Origin: Massilia sp. BJB1822
GTDB taxonomy: Bacteria > Pseudomonadota > Gammaproteobacteria > Burkholderiales > Burkholderiaceae_D
DNA length: 64,000 bases
Direction of reading: 5' to 3'
Assembly (NCBI RefSeq): GCF_013369485.1
Contig: NZ_JABWEB010000002.1
Location: forward strand, 496,001-560,000
The notes under the pieces were generated by a model. It worked only from the letters and a program-made list of their open reading frames with translations, did no database searches and had not been told where the DNA came from. A program made the position numbers and the translations under genes. Shown here piece by piece: positions 15,352 to 23,038 of the stretch; position 1 is the stretch's first letter, and each line of letters starts with the position of its first letter.

Positions 15352-16221
15352 ATGGAAAGCCACGAACATAGTCTGGCGCAGGATTTGAAAGCAATGCTGG
15401 CCGTCACCGCCGGCCGGCGTCAATCGATGCGCTGGTTGATGGCTGGCGCGGTCTCGCTGCCGATGCTCGGTTGCGGCGGCGGCTCGTCCGGCGCCGCAGC
15501 AATGTCGCCTGCGACGGAGGCGTCGGGCAGCGGCAATACCGGCAACACCGGCAGCGGAACCGGCAGCAGCGCAAGCTGCCCCGTCATTCCAGAGGAAACC
15601 GGCGGCCCATACCCGGCCGATGGCAGCAACAGCAACGGCAGCGGCGTGGTCAATGTGCTGACCCAGAGCGGCGTGGTGCGGCAGGATATCCGCAGCAGTT
15701 TTAATGGCCCGACCGGCGTGGCCGATGGCGTCAGGCTGACGATCAAGCTGCATATCGTGAATGCGAATAATAGCTGCGGCGGCGCCAGCGGCTTTGCCGT
15801 CTATTTATGGCATTGCGACCGCGAAGGCAATTACTCGCTGTACTCGAACGGCGTCACCGGTCAGAATTACCTGCGCGGCGTGCAGGAAGCCGATGCCAAT
15901 GGCGACCTGAGTTTCACCACCATCTTCCCCGGCTGCTACACGGGCCGCATGCCCCATGTGCATTTCGAGGTCTATCCAAGCCTGGCGAAAGCGGCCAGCG
16001 TCGGCAACCGCATCAAGACCTCGCAGTTCACTTTCCCGCTGGCGACGCTGAACGAGGCTTACGCCACGGCCGGCTACAGTACCAGCGTGCGCAATCTGTC
16101 GCAGATCAGCTATGCCACCGACAATGTTTTCAGCGACGGCTACTCCCTGCAGCTTGCTACCATCAGCGGCAATGCTGTGGATGGCTATGTCGCCACGCTG
16201 ACGGTGGCCGTCGCCGCCTGA
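15352..16221 (+). CDS. Intradiol ring-cleavage dioxygenase-like lipoprotein
   Basis: This 289-residue product combines a twin-arginine-like RRQSMRW segment and a lipobox PMLGC (Cys41) with a catechol-1,2-dioxygenase-like core. The core shows WHCDREGNYSLY (Tyr164), FTTIFPGCYTGRMPHVHFEVY with Tyr196, His202 and His204, which together match the Tyr-Tyr-His-His Fe(III) ligand set of intradiol enzymes. The region between the lipobox and core is a Gly/Ser/Thr-rich linker. Family knowledge says extracytoplasmic members exist with unknown aromatic substrates. It is the last gene after the Spy/CpxP-like gene and is preceded by GGGGGA. Confidence 0.85.
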   Translation: MESHEHSLAQDLKAMLAVTAGRRQSMRWLMAGAVSLPMLGCGGGSSGAAAMSPATEASGSGNTGNTGSGTGSSASCPVIPEETGGPYPADGSNSNGSGVVNVLTQSGVVRQDIRSSFNGPTGVADGVRLTIKLHIVNANNSCGGASGFAVYLWHCDREGNYSLYSNGVTGQNYLRGVQEADANGDLSFTTIFPGCYTGRMPHVHFEVYPSLAKAASVGNRIKTSQFTFPLATLNEAYATAGYSTSVRNLSQISYATDNVFSDGYSLQLATISGNAVDGYVATLTVAVAA

Positions 16222-16224
16222 GCA

Positions 16225-16254
16225 CAATGCGGCGAAAGCCGCTTCGCCGCATTG
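16225..16254. promoter_or_regulatory. Perfect 12-bp inverted repeat upstream of a sigma-54 promoter
   Basis: CAATGCGGCGAA and its exact reverse complement TTCGCCGCATTG are separated by six bases. The centre is about 119 bases before the transcription start predicted from the sigma-54 promoter, a standard distance for an activator's upstream site. It also begins three bases after the preceding stop codon, so a terminator role is possible, but no U-run follows the stem. Confidence 0.5.
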
Positions 16255-16332
16255 CGCCCGGCCAGGCCGGCGGGCGAATCTCCCTTCGCCGCCCGGCGCG
16301 GCTTTCCCTTCCTTTCCTTCCGATGCCGCGCA

Positions 16333-16348
16333 TGGCATGGCGCTTGCA
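16333..16348 (+). promoter_or_regulatory. Sigma-54 (-24/-12) promoter
   Basis: TGGCATG-N4-TTGCA matches the sigma-54 consensus TGGCAyr-N4-TTGCw completely. The invariant GG (16334-16335) and GC (16346-16347) are exactly ten bases apart. Transcription would start near 16358, 39 bases before the first gene's ATG. The eight-gene operon that follows ends beside a gene for a sigma-54 activator. Confidence 0.8.
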
Positions 16349-16396
16349 CTTAAGCGGCGGAGGGCGCTTATTGCCGCCCGCCAGCTGGAGCAAGCC

Positions 16397-16867
16397 ATGG
16401 CAAGCCGATTGATCGATTACTACCCAGAGCTGGAACTATCCGGGCCGGAGAATGGCGCCTCCTGGCGCGCGGAGGATGCCGAAATCGGCTTCGGCGCGCG
16501 CCTGCTGGCCGCTCGCAGCGGCGGCGAAATTGCCGCCACCCTGGCCGAGCTGGCGCGGACGGCCGGCGGCGGCGCGCTGGCGCAGCCCTTGTCGCAAGCT
16601 CTGTATCCGGCGGCGGTGGCCGTCTTTCCCCTGCGTGCCAGCGAGGCCAAGCTGAAGGCCGCGCGCCTGTTCGGTCTGGAGCTGGAAGGCCTGAGTCCCG
16701 AGGACAAGGAATTCGAACTGGCTCTGCATTTCACCCGTTTCGCCCTCGATACCGTGCGCAACGCCCTGGCCGCGTCTGGCGACGATGCCGCGGCGCGGGT
16801 GCGCTCAGGCCTGATGCAGTCGGCGCGGCGCCATGCGCCAGGCCTGCTGCGCCATGGCAGCAGATGA
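16397..16867 (+). CDS. Hypothetical protein, first gene of the sigma-54 operon
   Basis: This 156-residue protein starts behind CTGGAG; the in-frame ATG at 16337 lies inside the sigma-54 promoter and cannot be used. It is related to the products at 16942 and 23039: the C-terminal helix block FELALHFTRFALDTVRNALAA with SARRHAPGLL corresponds to FEGARNFVKLASDTVNRAAQA with ARKYAPGLL in the next gene. It has a segment FGARLLAARSGGEIAATLAEL like their ELLSVxxEAELEQFLG block but lacks the long glycine-zipper core. No signal peptide is seen. Function is unknown. Confidence 0.75.
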   Translation: MASRLIDYYPELELSGPENGASWRAEDAEIGFGARLLAARSGGEIAATLAELARTAGGGALAQPLSQALYPAAVAVFPLRASEAKLKAARLFGLELEGLSPEDKEFELALHFTRFALDTVRNALAASGDDAAARVRSGLMQSARRHAPGLLRHGSR

Positions 16868-16941
16868 TGGACTTGCCGGGTCGGCATCCCGCCCCGGATT
16901 GAGTGTTGTTCATTGCAGTTGTTAATCACTGGGAGCAAATC

Positions 16942-17679
16942 ATGCATGACATTGATCGCACGACCCTGGAATTTGGCCAGGAAATGGGCTTCGAGGCAGA
17001 ACAGTACGAATTCGGCCAGGGCGAATGGAGCGGCGAAGGCGGCCTGCTGAGCGAGCAGCAGGAAATGGAGCTGGCCAACGAACTGCTGTCCGTCACCAAT
17101 GAGGCCGAGCTGGAGCAGTTCCTCGGCAGCTTCCTGCGCAAGGCCGCATCGGCTGTCGGCTCGGCCATCAAGTCGCCGGTCGGACAGGCTGTGGGCGGCG
17201 TGCTGAAAGGCGTGGCCAAGAAAGCCCTGCCGCTGGCCGGTGGCGCCATCGGCGGCTATTTCGGCGGCCCGCTGGGCGCCAAGATTGGCAGCGGGCTGGC
17301 TTCGGCGGCAGGCGGTGCGCTGGGCCTGGAAGCGGAAGGCGAATTCCTCGGCGAGGACCGCGAATTCGAAGGGGCGCGCAATTTCGTCAAGCTGGCCTCG
17401 GACACGGTGAACCGCGCGGCGCAGGCCCAGGGCGGTGATCCGCGCCAGATCGCCCAGTCGGCAGCCACGGCGGCGGCGCGCAAGTACGCACCAGGCCTGC
17501 TAGGCAAGGGGCGCGGCGCGGGCGGGCAATGCAGCTCGCAGGGCATGGCGCCCCAGGGTGGCGGGATGGGGGCGGGCGGTGCGCAAGGCGCGTCTGCCGG
17601 CGGTCAGCGCGGCGCTGGCGCTGGCGGCGGGGGACGCTGGACCCGTCAAGGCCGCAATATCGTGGTGCACGGCGTCTGA
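16942..17679 (+). CDS. Hypothetical glycine-zipper protein of the sigma-54 operon
   Basis: This 245-residue protein has a GGGAG ribosome site. In order it has an acidic N-terminus (FEAEQYEFGQGEW), the block EMELANELLSVTNEAELEQFLG (about 40-61), a central glycine-zipper hydrophobic region of about 60 residues (LAGGAIGGYFGGPLGAKIG), the shared FVKLASDTVNRAAQ domain, a Gly/Gln-rich linker and a terminal RWTRQGRNIVVHGV tail. Glycine zippers of this kind insert into or form channels in membranes in other proteins; that is inference here. No family name is recognised. Confidence 0.78.
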   Translation: MHDIDRTTLEFGQEMGFEAEQYEFGQGEWSGEGGLLSEQQEMELANELLSVTNEAELEQFLGSFLRKAASAVGSAIKSPVGQAVGGVLKGVAKKALPLAGGAIGGYFGGPLGAKIGSGLASAAGGALGLEAEGEFLGEDREFEGARNFVKLASDTVNRAAQAQGGDPRQIAQSAATAAARKYAPGLLGKGRGAGGQCSSQGMAPQGGGMGAGGAQGASAGGQRGAGAGGGGRWTRQGRNIVVHGV

Positions 17680-17684
17680 CGGCC

Positions 17685-18983
17685 ATGGCCATCGGCTCCT
17701 ACGCCTCGTGGATGCTGGCGCAAGAAGCGCGCTCGCTGCTGGCCCGGCTGGCCCTCGTGCAGCCCTTCGTGCTGATCGAACCCATGGTGCCGGCGGCGGC
17801 CCTGCTGCCAGCGGCGCAATCGGCCATCGAGCGCTATCTGCTGCACGGACGGCGCGAGCTGCGCGCCATGGTGAAGGAGTTTCTGGCCTGGTTGCGCAGC
17901 GCCGATGCCCAGCGCGCCACGGCGGCCGAGGCGCAGCGCCGCTTCACCGTGCTGCGTCTGCGCTTCAATGCCGCGCTGACCCAGTTCGACCTGTTCAACG
18001 ATGTGATCACACAGCGCAGCGAGCATAAGAACGGGGTTTGGCTGTCCGGCCTGGATGTCGCTTCGGCCGATGCGCTGGCCCTGCCGGGCGCGTATTACCG
18101 GCCGCCGCCCGTCATCTGCTACCTGGACCGGGGGCCGGGCGCGGCGATCCGGCGTGCCCGCACCCGCCTGCCGGGCGGCGGCGACAACCCGGTCGCCATC
18201 GTGCGGGTGCCGCGCGAGCGCATGGTCGGCAGCAGCGTGGCCTCGTCCCTGTTCCATGAGGTGGGACACCAGGGCGCGGCCTTGCTCGATCTGGTCAATT
18301 CGCTGCGGCCGGTGCTGCAGGCTTTGCAGGGCGCCCGCACCAGCCAGGCGCGCGTGTGGCGGCTGTGGGAGCGCTGGATTTCCGAGGTGGTGGCCGACTT
18401 CTGGTCGCTGGCGCGGGTCGGCGTGGTCGCGACTCTGGGCCTGATCGGCGTGGTCAGCCTGCCGCGCGTCTTCGTCTTCAGGCTGAATGCGGACGATCCC
18501 CATCCCGCGCCATGGATACGGGTCAAGCTCAGTTGCGCCATGGGGCGCAGGCTGTATCCGCATCCGCAATGGCGGCGCATTGAAAGGCTGTGGGAATCCT
18601 ACTATCCGCTGGCGGGGCAGAGCGCGGCGGAACAGGCGCTGTTGCGCGAGCTGGATGCCAGCCTGCCGGCACTGGCCGAGCTGCTGGCGCAGCACCGGCC
18701 TGCGGCCTTGCGCGGCCATTCGCTGCAGGAGGCGCTGACGGTGCGGGCGCGCCAGCCGGCGCATCTGGAAAGCCTGTTCCGGCGCTGGAGCGCCACGCCG
18801 TGGTTGATGTACCGCGCGCCGCCCACGCTGGTTTTTGCAGTCATCGGGCAGGCGCGGGCGAATGGCCGCCTGAGTCCCGAGCATGAAAGCGTATTGCTGT
18901 CGCGCCTGCTCACGCACTGGGCCTTGCGCAGCACGCTGGAAGTGAGCGCGCAGTGCGCCGGCCGGACCATGAATTCCGATTAA
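17685..18983 (+). CDS. HExxH metallopeptidase-like protein of the sigma-54 operon
   Basis: A 432-residue protein starts five bases after the preceding stop. It contains the zinc-binding motif H191-E-V-G-H195 (in SLFHEVGHQGAALLD), followed about 40 residues later by WISEVVADFW. Glu234 there could be the third ligand, as in gluzincins. A hydrophobic stretch VGVVATLGLIGVVSL follows. There is no N-terminal signal peptide, so the location is unclear. I cannot assign it to a named peptidase family. The active-site spacing supports a real peptidase rather than a chance motif. Confidence 0.72.
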   Translation: MAIGSYASWMLAQEARSLLARLALVQPFVLIEPMVPAAALLPAAQSAIERYLLHGRRELRAMVKEFLAWLRSADAQRATAAEAQRRFTVLRLRFNAALTQFDLFNDVITQRSEHKNGVWLSGLDVASADALALPGAYYRPPPVICYLDRGPGAAIRRARTRLPGGGDNPVAIVRVPRERMVGSSVASSLFHEVGHQGAALLDLVNSLRPVLQALQGARTSQARVWRLWERWISEVVADFWSLARVGVVATLGLIGVVSLPRVFVFRLNADDPHPAPWIRVKLSCAMGRRLYPHPQWRRIERLWESYYPLAGQSAAEQALLRELDASLPALAELLAQHRPAALRGHSLQEALTVRARQPAHLESLFRRWSATPWLMYRAPPTLVFAVIGQARANGRLSPEHESVLLSRLLTHWALRSTLEVSAQCAGRTMNSD

Positions 18984-18997
18984 TTGAGGAGATAGAC

Positions 18998-21199
18998 ATG
19001 AGCACCAAGAATGCGGCGGCAGCAAAGGAAAGGCGCGGCGCAATCCAGGTCAGCGTGCATGACAGCAGTAGTGGCGTGCCGCTGGCGAATGCCGCTTTCC
19101 GCCTGTATCTGGGGCGCGATGCGCACGGCGCCGCGCTGGCCGGCTGCAGCGATCAGGTGATGCAGAACTGGGATCCGGCCGGCCATACCTTCCTGGCCGA
19201 GGGTTTTTCCGGCGCCGAGGGGCAGCTGACTTTCGCCGATCTGGATAGTGGCGTGTACTTCGTAGCCTTCGATAACGTGACGCCCTTTGTCTCCAACGAG
19301 CCGGTGCTGTTCCACTGCGCCACCGTGCGTGCCGGCTGCACCGAGATGGCCTGTTTCGAGCTCGATATCCGCCCCGTGGTCGATATCGAGTGGGAATCCG
19401 ACGGCCAGCCGGTCAACACGCGCGGCGGCTTTGTCGGCAACAAGGCGCTGGCCATCGTCAGCTTCAATGGCATCGACCGCGTGCTGGACAGCCGGGTGCA
19501 AGTGATTCCCAAGCTGCCCTGGGTGGCGCGGACCGGCGAGCGCTTCACCTTCATCAGCACCATCCGCCGCGCCGGAGCGCAGAAATTCGAAGGCCTGCTG
19601 CAACTGGCGCGCCGCGCCGACAACGATCCCACGCACCGCGTGGCAGGCGGTCCAGCCGCCCATACGGTGGGCGGTGGTCCCGCCGTCATTGGTCTGGCGG
19701 CAGCGCCGGCTTCCCTGGCCCTGCTGCGCGAGTTCGATGCCGAGGACAGGCCGCCGTCGCCCATCAGCGGCACCGTGGGCGTGTCGCTGACCCGCACCGA
19801 AACCGAGCCGACCGAAGACCTGCCGCTGTGGACCCTGATCCGCAACAGCACCGAGGCGCTTTCCTTCAACAATTACCTGCAGTTCATCGATCAGCTGTTC
19901 TGCGGCGGCGGGGGGGATTTGACGGAATTCGAACGCGCCCGTTTTCCCAACAAGAACAAGGCTTTCCAGTCGCTGAAACTGCGCCGCGCCCTGCCTTTCA
20001 ACGATGCCGAGTCTTACCGCGTATTGAAGGCGGCGACCGAGGCCTTCGTCATGGTCAATTGCGGCGTGCTGAATACGCCGCTGGCCTTCGATCCAACCGA
20101 GGATGCCGCTTACCTGGACCGGCGCGATATCCCCAACACCAGCAATCTGTCCGAGGTGCTGACCAACGACTATCTGGAATCGGTGGACGGCGTGCCGACC
20201 TTGCCCTATCTGGCGGTGATCCGCCGCAAGCTGCCCGATATTCCGATCACCATGAGCAGTAGCATGGAACACGAGGCCGACCTGTGCTTCGGCATCATCC
20301 AGGAGCGCTTAGCCAACCCCTGCCTGCTGGAGCTGATCTGGTCTTACTGGCACGAGGAGGGCATGCTGGTGCAGACCATGAACGCCATCACCCAGCGCTT
20401 CCAGAACCTGCGCGCGCCGGGCATCGGCCCCGATCCGCTGGCCAATACCGAGATCGACATGCTGCGTCCGCTGAACAATCTGCTGTGGGGCTATACCCAG
20501 GACGAGCAGCACCGGCTGACCGTGGTGCGCCGCAATTACGAGTATGACCACCACTACGGCATCCGCCTGGATGGCAAGGCCGTGCGCAATTTCCGTCCGG
20601 CCGACAGCCGTTCGCAGTTCCTGGAGGCTTTCCACCACCTGCTGCGCCTTTTGACTTCCTTCTACAAGCAGGACGACGACACCACTGTGAAGGCCGATGC
20701 CTTCCCCGTGCTGAATGCGCTGAAAGAGGTGCACCTGATCCTGTCGCAGGGGGCGCACAACCAGTATGGCGACCTGCCTTCCACGGCGCGCATCGAAATG
20801 CTGATGCAGCAATGGCTGCTGGCCCGGCCCGAGTTCCGCGAATTCCTGCCGACGCGGGTCATGGTGGCTTATCCGGAACCGTGGATGGATCGTGTCGATG
20901 CGATGAAGAAGCTGCAAGGCTGGACCGATACCAGCGTGATGCACTTTCGCAGCCTGGCGATGTTCGGCGAGCAGCTCTTCCTGTCCATCCGCTACGGTAA
21001 CTGGAGCGATATCTACGAGTCGACGCAAGCCTTCAACTGGGCGCGCTTCTGGCGCCCGCAGGCGCAGGGCTATATCCATGCCTACCGGGCGGCGACCGGG
21101 GTCGATCTTTCGGTGGATGGGAGCGACGCGGCTGCCGATTCGACCTTGCCCTCGGTGCTGCTGCGCCAGCGCCTGAGCCAGCAACAGCGCAATGCCTGA
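18998..21199 (+). CDS. Large hypothetical protein with transthyretin-like N-terminal domain
   Basis: This 733-residue protein is preceded by TGAGGAG. Residues about 12-105 (AIQVSVHDSSSGVPLANAAF to DLDSGVYFVAFDN) resemble a prealbumin/SpaA-like beta-sandwich with the usual 'gxxxaxVxl...G.y.f.dL..G.Y' pattern. The remaining 600 residues are soluble and helical in character, contain several conserved-looking aromatic blocks (IWSYWHEEGML, NYEYDHHYGIRLDGKA, FNWARFWRPQAQGYIHAYRAATG), and match no family I know. No signal peptide is seen. It is the largest product of the operon and might be its structural or effector component. Confidence 0.72.
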   Translation: MSTKNAAAAKERRGAIQVSVHDSSSGVPLANAAFRLYLGRDAHGAALAGCSDQVMQNWDPAGHTFLAEGFSGAEGQLTFADLDSGVYFVAFDNVTPFVSNEPVLFHCATVRAGCTEMACFELDIRPVVDIEWESDGQPVNTRGGFVGNKALAIVSFNGIDRVLDSRVQVIPKLPWVARTGERFTFISTIRRAGAQKFEGLLQLARRADNDPTHRVAGGPAAHTVGGGPAVIGLAAAPASLALLREFDAEDRPPSPISGTVGVSLTRTETEPTEDLPLWTLIRNSTEALSFNNYLQFIDQLFCGGGGDLTEFERARFPNKNKAFQSLKLRRALPFNDAESYRVLKAATEAFVMVNCGVLNTPLAFDPTEDAAYLDRRDIPNTSNLSEVLTNDYLESVDGVPTLPYLAVIRRKLPDIPITMSSSMEHEADLCFGIIQERLANPCLLELIWSYWHEEGMLVQTMNAITQRFQNLRAPGIGPDPLANTEIDMLRPLNNLLWGYTQDEQHRLTVVRRNYEYDHHYGIRLDGKAVRNFRPADSRSQFLEAFHHLLRLLTSFYKQDDDTTVKADAFPVLNALKEVHLILSQGAHNQYGDLPSTARIEMLMQQWLLARPEFREFLPTRVMVAYPEPWMDRVDAMKKLQGWTDTSVMHFRSLAMFGEQLFLSIRYGNWSDIYESTQAFNWARFWRPQAQGYIHAYRAATGVDLSVDGSDAAADSTLPSVLLRQRLSQQQRNA

Positions 21200-21207
21200 G
21201 GTGGGGC

Positions 21208-22248
21208 ATGGCGGATTTCAGCAGTGCCCTGTATCTGGGCATGCAGCATGCCACGGGGCAGCTGGCGCCGTGGCGGCAACTGAGCCTGGGCAAGCCGGCC
21301 GCGCTGGCCGAAGCGCCCGGCGCGCGCGAGCTGGCCAGTGAGTTGGCCGCCTTGCAGGGGTGCGCGGCGGCGAGCCTGCTGCCCTCGACCTTGCATCTGT
21401 TTTTCGATCTGTTCCGCATGCTGGCATGCCGGCGCTGCGTGGTGCTGGTGGATGGCGGGGCTTATCCGCTGGCACGCTGGGGTGCGGCCTGTGCGGCGGC
21501 GCTGGCGCCAGAGCAGATGCGGGTGCAGGAGTTTGCGGCCGGTTCGCTGGCCGCGGCGCGGCGGGCGGCGCGCCATTGCCGGGAGACAGGACGCATGCCC
21601 GTGATCCTGGCCGATGGCTATACGCCGGGGGCGGCGCGTCCGCCGCCGCTGGCCGCTTACGCTGCGCTGGCCCAGGCATCGGGCGGTTGCCTCGTGCTGG
21701 ACGACACGCAAGCCTTGGGCGTGCTGGGAGAGCAGGGTAGCGGCTCGCCGCGCCTGCACCGTTTGCAAGGGTTGCCGGTCCTGGTGGGCGCCTCGCTTGC
21801 CAAGGGCTTTGGCGTGCCGCTGGCCGTGCTGGCCGGGGAGGCGGCGATGGTGGCGCGTTTCGATGCCGGCAGTGTGGCGCGCCTGCATTGTAGCCCGCCG
21901 TCGCTGGCGCAGATCCATGCCGGCCAGCGTGCTTTGCTGGTGAACCGCAACTGCGGCGATGGTTTGCGTGCCATGTTGCGCCAGCGCTGCCGCCAGTTCC
22001 GCAGCGCCCTGGCGCTGGCCGGATTGCGCTGCGAAGGCGGCGAGTTCCCGGTGCAGCGCGTGCTGCTGCCGGCGGGCTGCGACGGCTTTCGCCTGCATGA
22101 AGCCCTGCGCCGCGGGGGCGTGCAGTGCCTGCTGCAGGATGCTGGACGGCGCATGGCGCTGATGTTCCTGCTGCGCGCCGACCATACGGTGCAGGACGTG
22201 GCCCTGGCCACGATGGCTGTCATTTCGTATATGAAGGAGTTAGCATGA
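21208..22248 (+). CDS. PLP-dependent alpha-oxoamine-synthase-like protein
   Basis: This 346-residue fold-type-I PLP protein resembles 8-amino-7-oxononanoate synthase and 2-amino-3-ketobutyrate CoA ligase. The cofactor aspartate lies in LDDTQALGVLGEQGSG (Asp165) and the probable Schiff-base lysine is Lys199 in ASLAKGFG. In the classical DxAH motif the histidine is replaced by Gln168, and the protein is about 40-50 residues shorter than BioF. It is preceded by GAGGTGG and its TGA overlaps the next ATG as ATGA. No biotin or threonine genes surround it, so its substrate must be sought in the operon's own pathway. Confidence 0.75.
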   Translation: MADFSSALYLGMQHATGQLAPWRQLSLGKPAALAEAPGARELASELAALQGCAAASLLPSTLHLFFDLFRMLACRRCVVLVDGGAYPLARWGAACAAALAPEQMRVQEFAAGSLAAARRAARHCRETGRMPVILADGYTPGAARPPPLAAYAALAQASGGCLVLDDTQALGVLGEQGSGSPRLHRLQGLPVLVGASLAKGFGVPLAVLAGEAAMVARFDAGSVARLHCSPPSLAQIHAGQRALLVNRNCGDGLRAMLRQRCRQFRSALALAGLRCEGGEFPVQRVLLPAGCDGFRLHEALRRGGVQCLLQDAGRRMALMFLLRADHTVQDVALATMAVISYMKELA

Positions 22249-23024
22249 ATCAGCAATTCGAATCCCTGCCTTTCGCGCCGGAACTGTGGGAAATGGAAGG
22301 CGAGATCTATGGACGGCGTTCTGGCCGCGGCGGCGCAATGGCAGGCGGCCGCGCCCTGGCCCAGCCGCGCAGCCGAAGCGGTGCAAGCGGTCTGGCTGCC
22401 GGTCCACGCGCTGCTGTCCCGCGCGCGCCAGGACGGCCTCCGCCCTGGTCTGCGCCGCATCCGCGCTTTCGCCAGCGTCATCCGCGGCCAAGGCCTTACT
22501 ACGGCGGCAGCTGGCTATATGGCCCGTACGGCTATGTCCTGCGCGATCCCTATGCCGCGCTGGAGCCGCCGCCCATGCCGGATGATGGCTATGCCGCCAA
22601 TGCGCAGGACGATGACGGCTATGAGGTGCCGCCCACGCTGGCGGCTACCCTGGGCCGGCTGCCTGCCGCCCAGCGTCCCAGCTATATCGCCATGGGCAAT
22701 GTGGCCAGCGCGCTGGCCGATCCGCGCACCACGGGCGCGGGCTTTTACCTGATCGAATTCACCGTCAACGGCCAGCGCCGCGCCTATAGCGGACAGACCG
22801 ACAATCTGCGCCGGCGGCTGCAGCAACATGCCCTTTGCGGGCAGATGATGGGATTGCCGCTCAGCGCCCACCAGGTGTATATCGCGCCCAGCAGCATCGG
22901 CGATAGCCAGCGCCGCGCCATCGAGCGCCGCATCCACGACGATATGTTCCGCAGCAGTCCCGGCGTGCTGACCAATCAGCGGCGCGAGCTGGAGCTGGAA
23001 GTGCTCGGCGAAATCTGGACTTAA
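22245..23024 (+). CDS. GIY-YIG nuclease-fold protein with disordered N-terminus
   Basis: The first ~150 residues of this 259-residue protein are Arg/Pro/Gly-rich and probably disordered, starting with an acidic MNQQFESLPFAPELWEMEGE segment. The C-terminus matches the GIY-YIG fold: G166-F-Y (GFYLIEF), Y181-S-G (AYSGQT), arginines 189-191 in DNLRRRLQQH, Glu227 (AIERRI) and Asn244 (VLTNQRREL). These cover the tyrosines, arginine, glutamate and asparagine used for catalysis in the family, so activity is plausible. The start overlaps the PLP gene's stop. A nuclease in a non-mobile operon of this kind is unexpected. Confidence 0.75.
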   Translation: MNQQFESLPFAPELWEMEGEIYGRRSGRGGAMAGGRALAQPRSRSGASGLAAGPRAAVPRAPGRPPPWSAPHPRFRQRHPRPRPYYGGSWLYGPYGYVLRDPYAALEPPPMPDDGYAANAQDDDGYEVPPTLAATLGRLPAAQRPSYIAMGNVASALADPRTTGAGFYLIEFTVNGQRRAYSGQTDNLRRRLQQHALCGQMMGLPLSAHQVYIAPSSIGDSQRRAIERRIHDDMFRSSPGVLTNQRRELELEVLGEIWT

Positions 23025-23038
23025 ACGAGGAGAACAGC

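Noticed and set aside
16255..16320. Second GC-rich inverted repeat (CGCCCGGCC/GGCCGG) after the 12-bp dyad
   Set aside because: It is imperfect, has no U-run and is expected by chance in sequence this rich in G and C.
16337..16396. Upstream in-frame ATG that would extend the first operon gene by 20 codons
   Set aside because: It lies within the sigma-54 promoter, upstream of the predicted transcription start, and the ATG at 16397 has a proper ribosome site.
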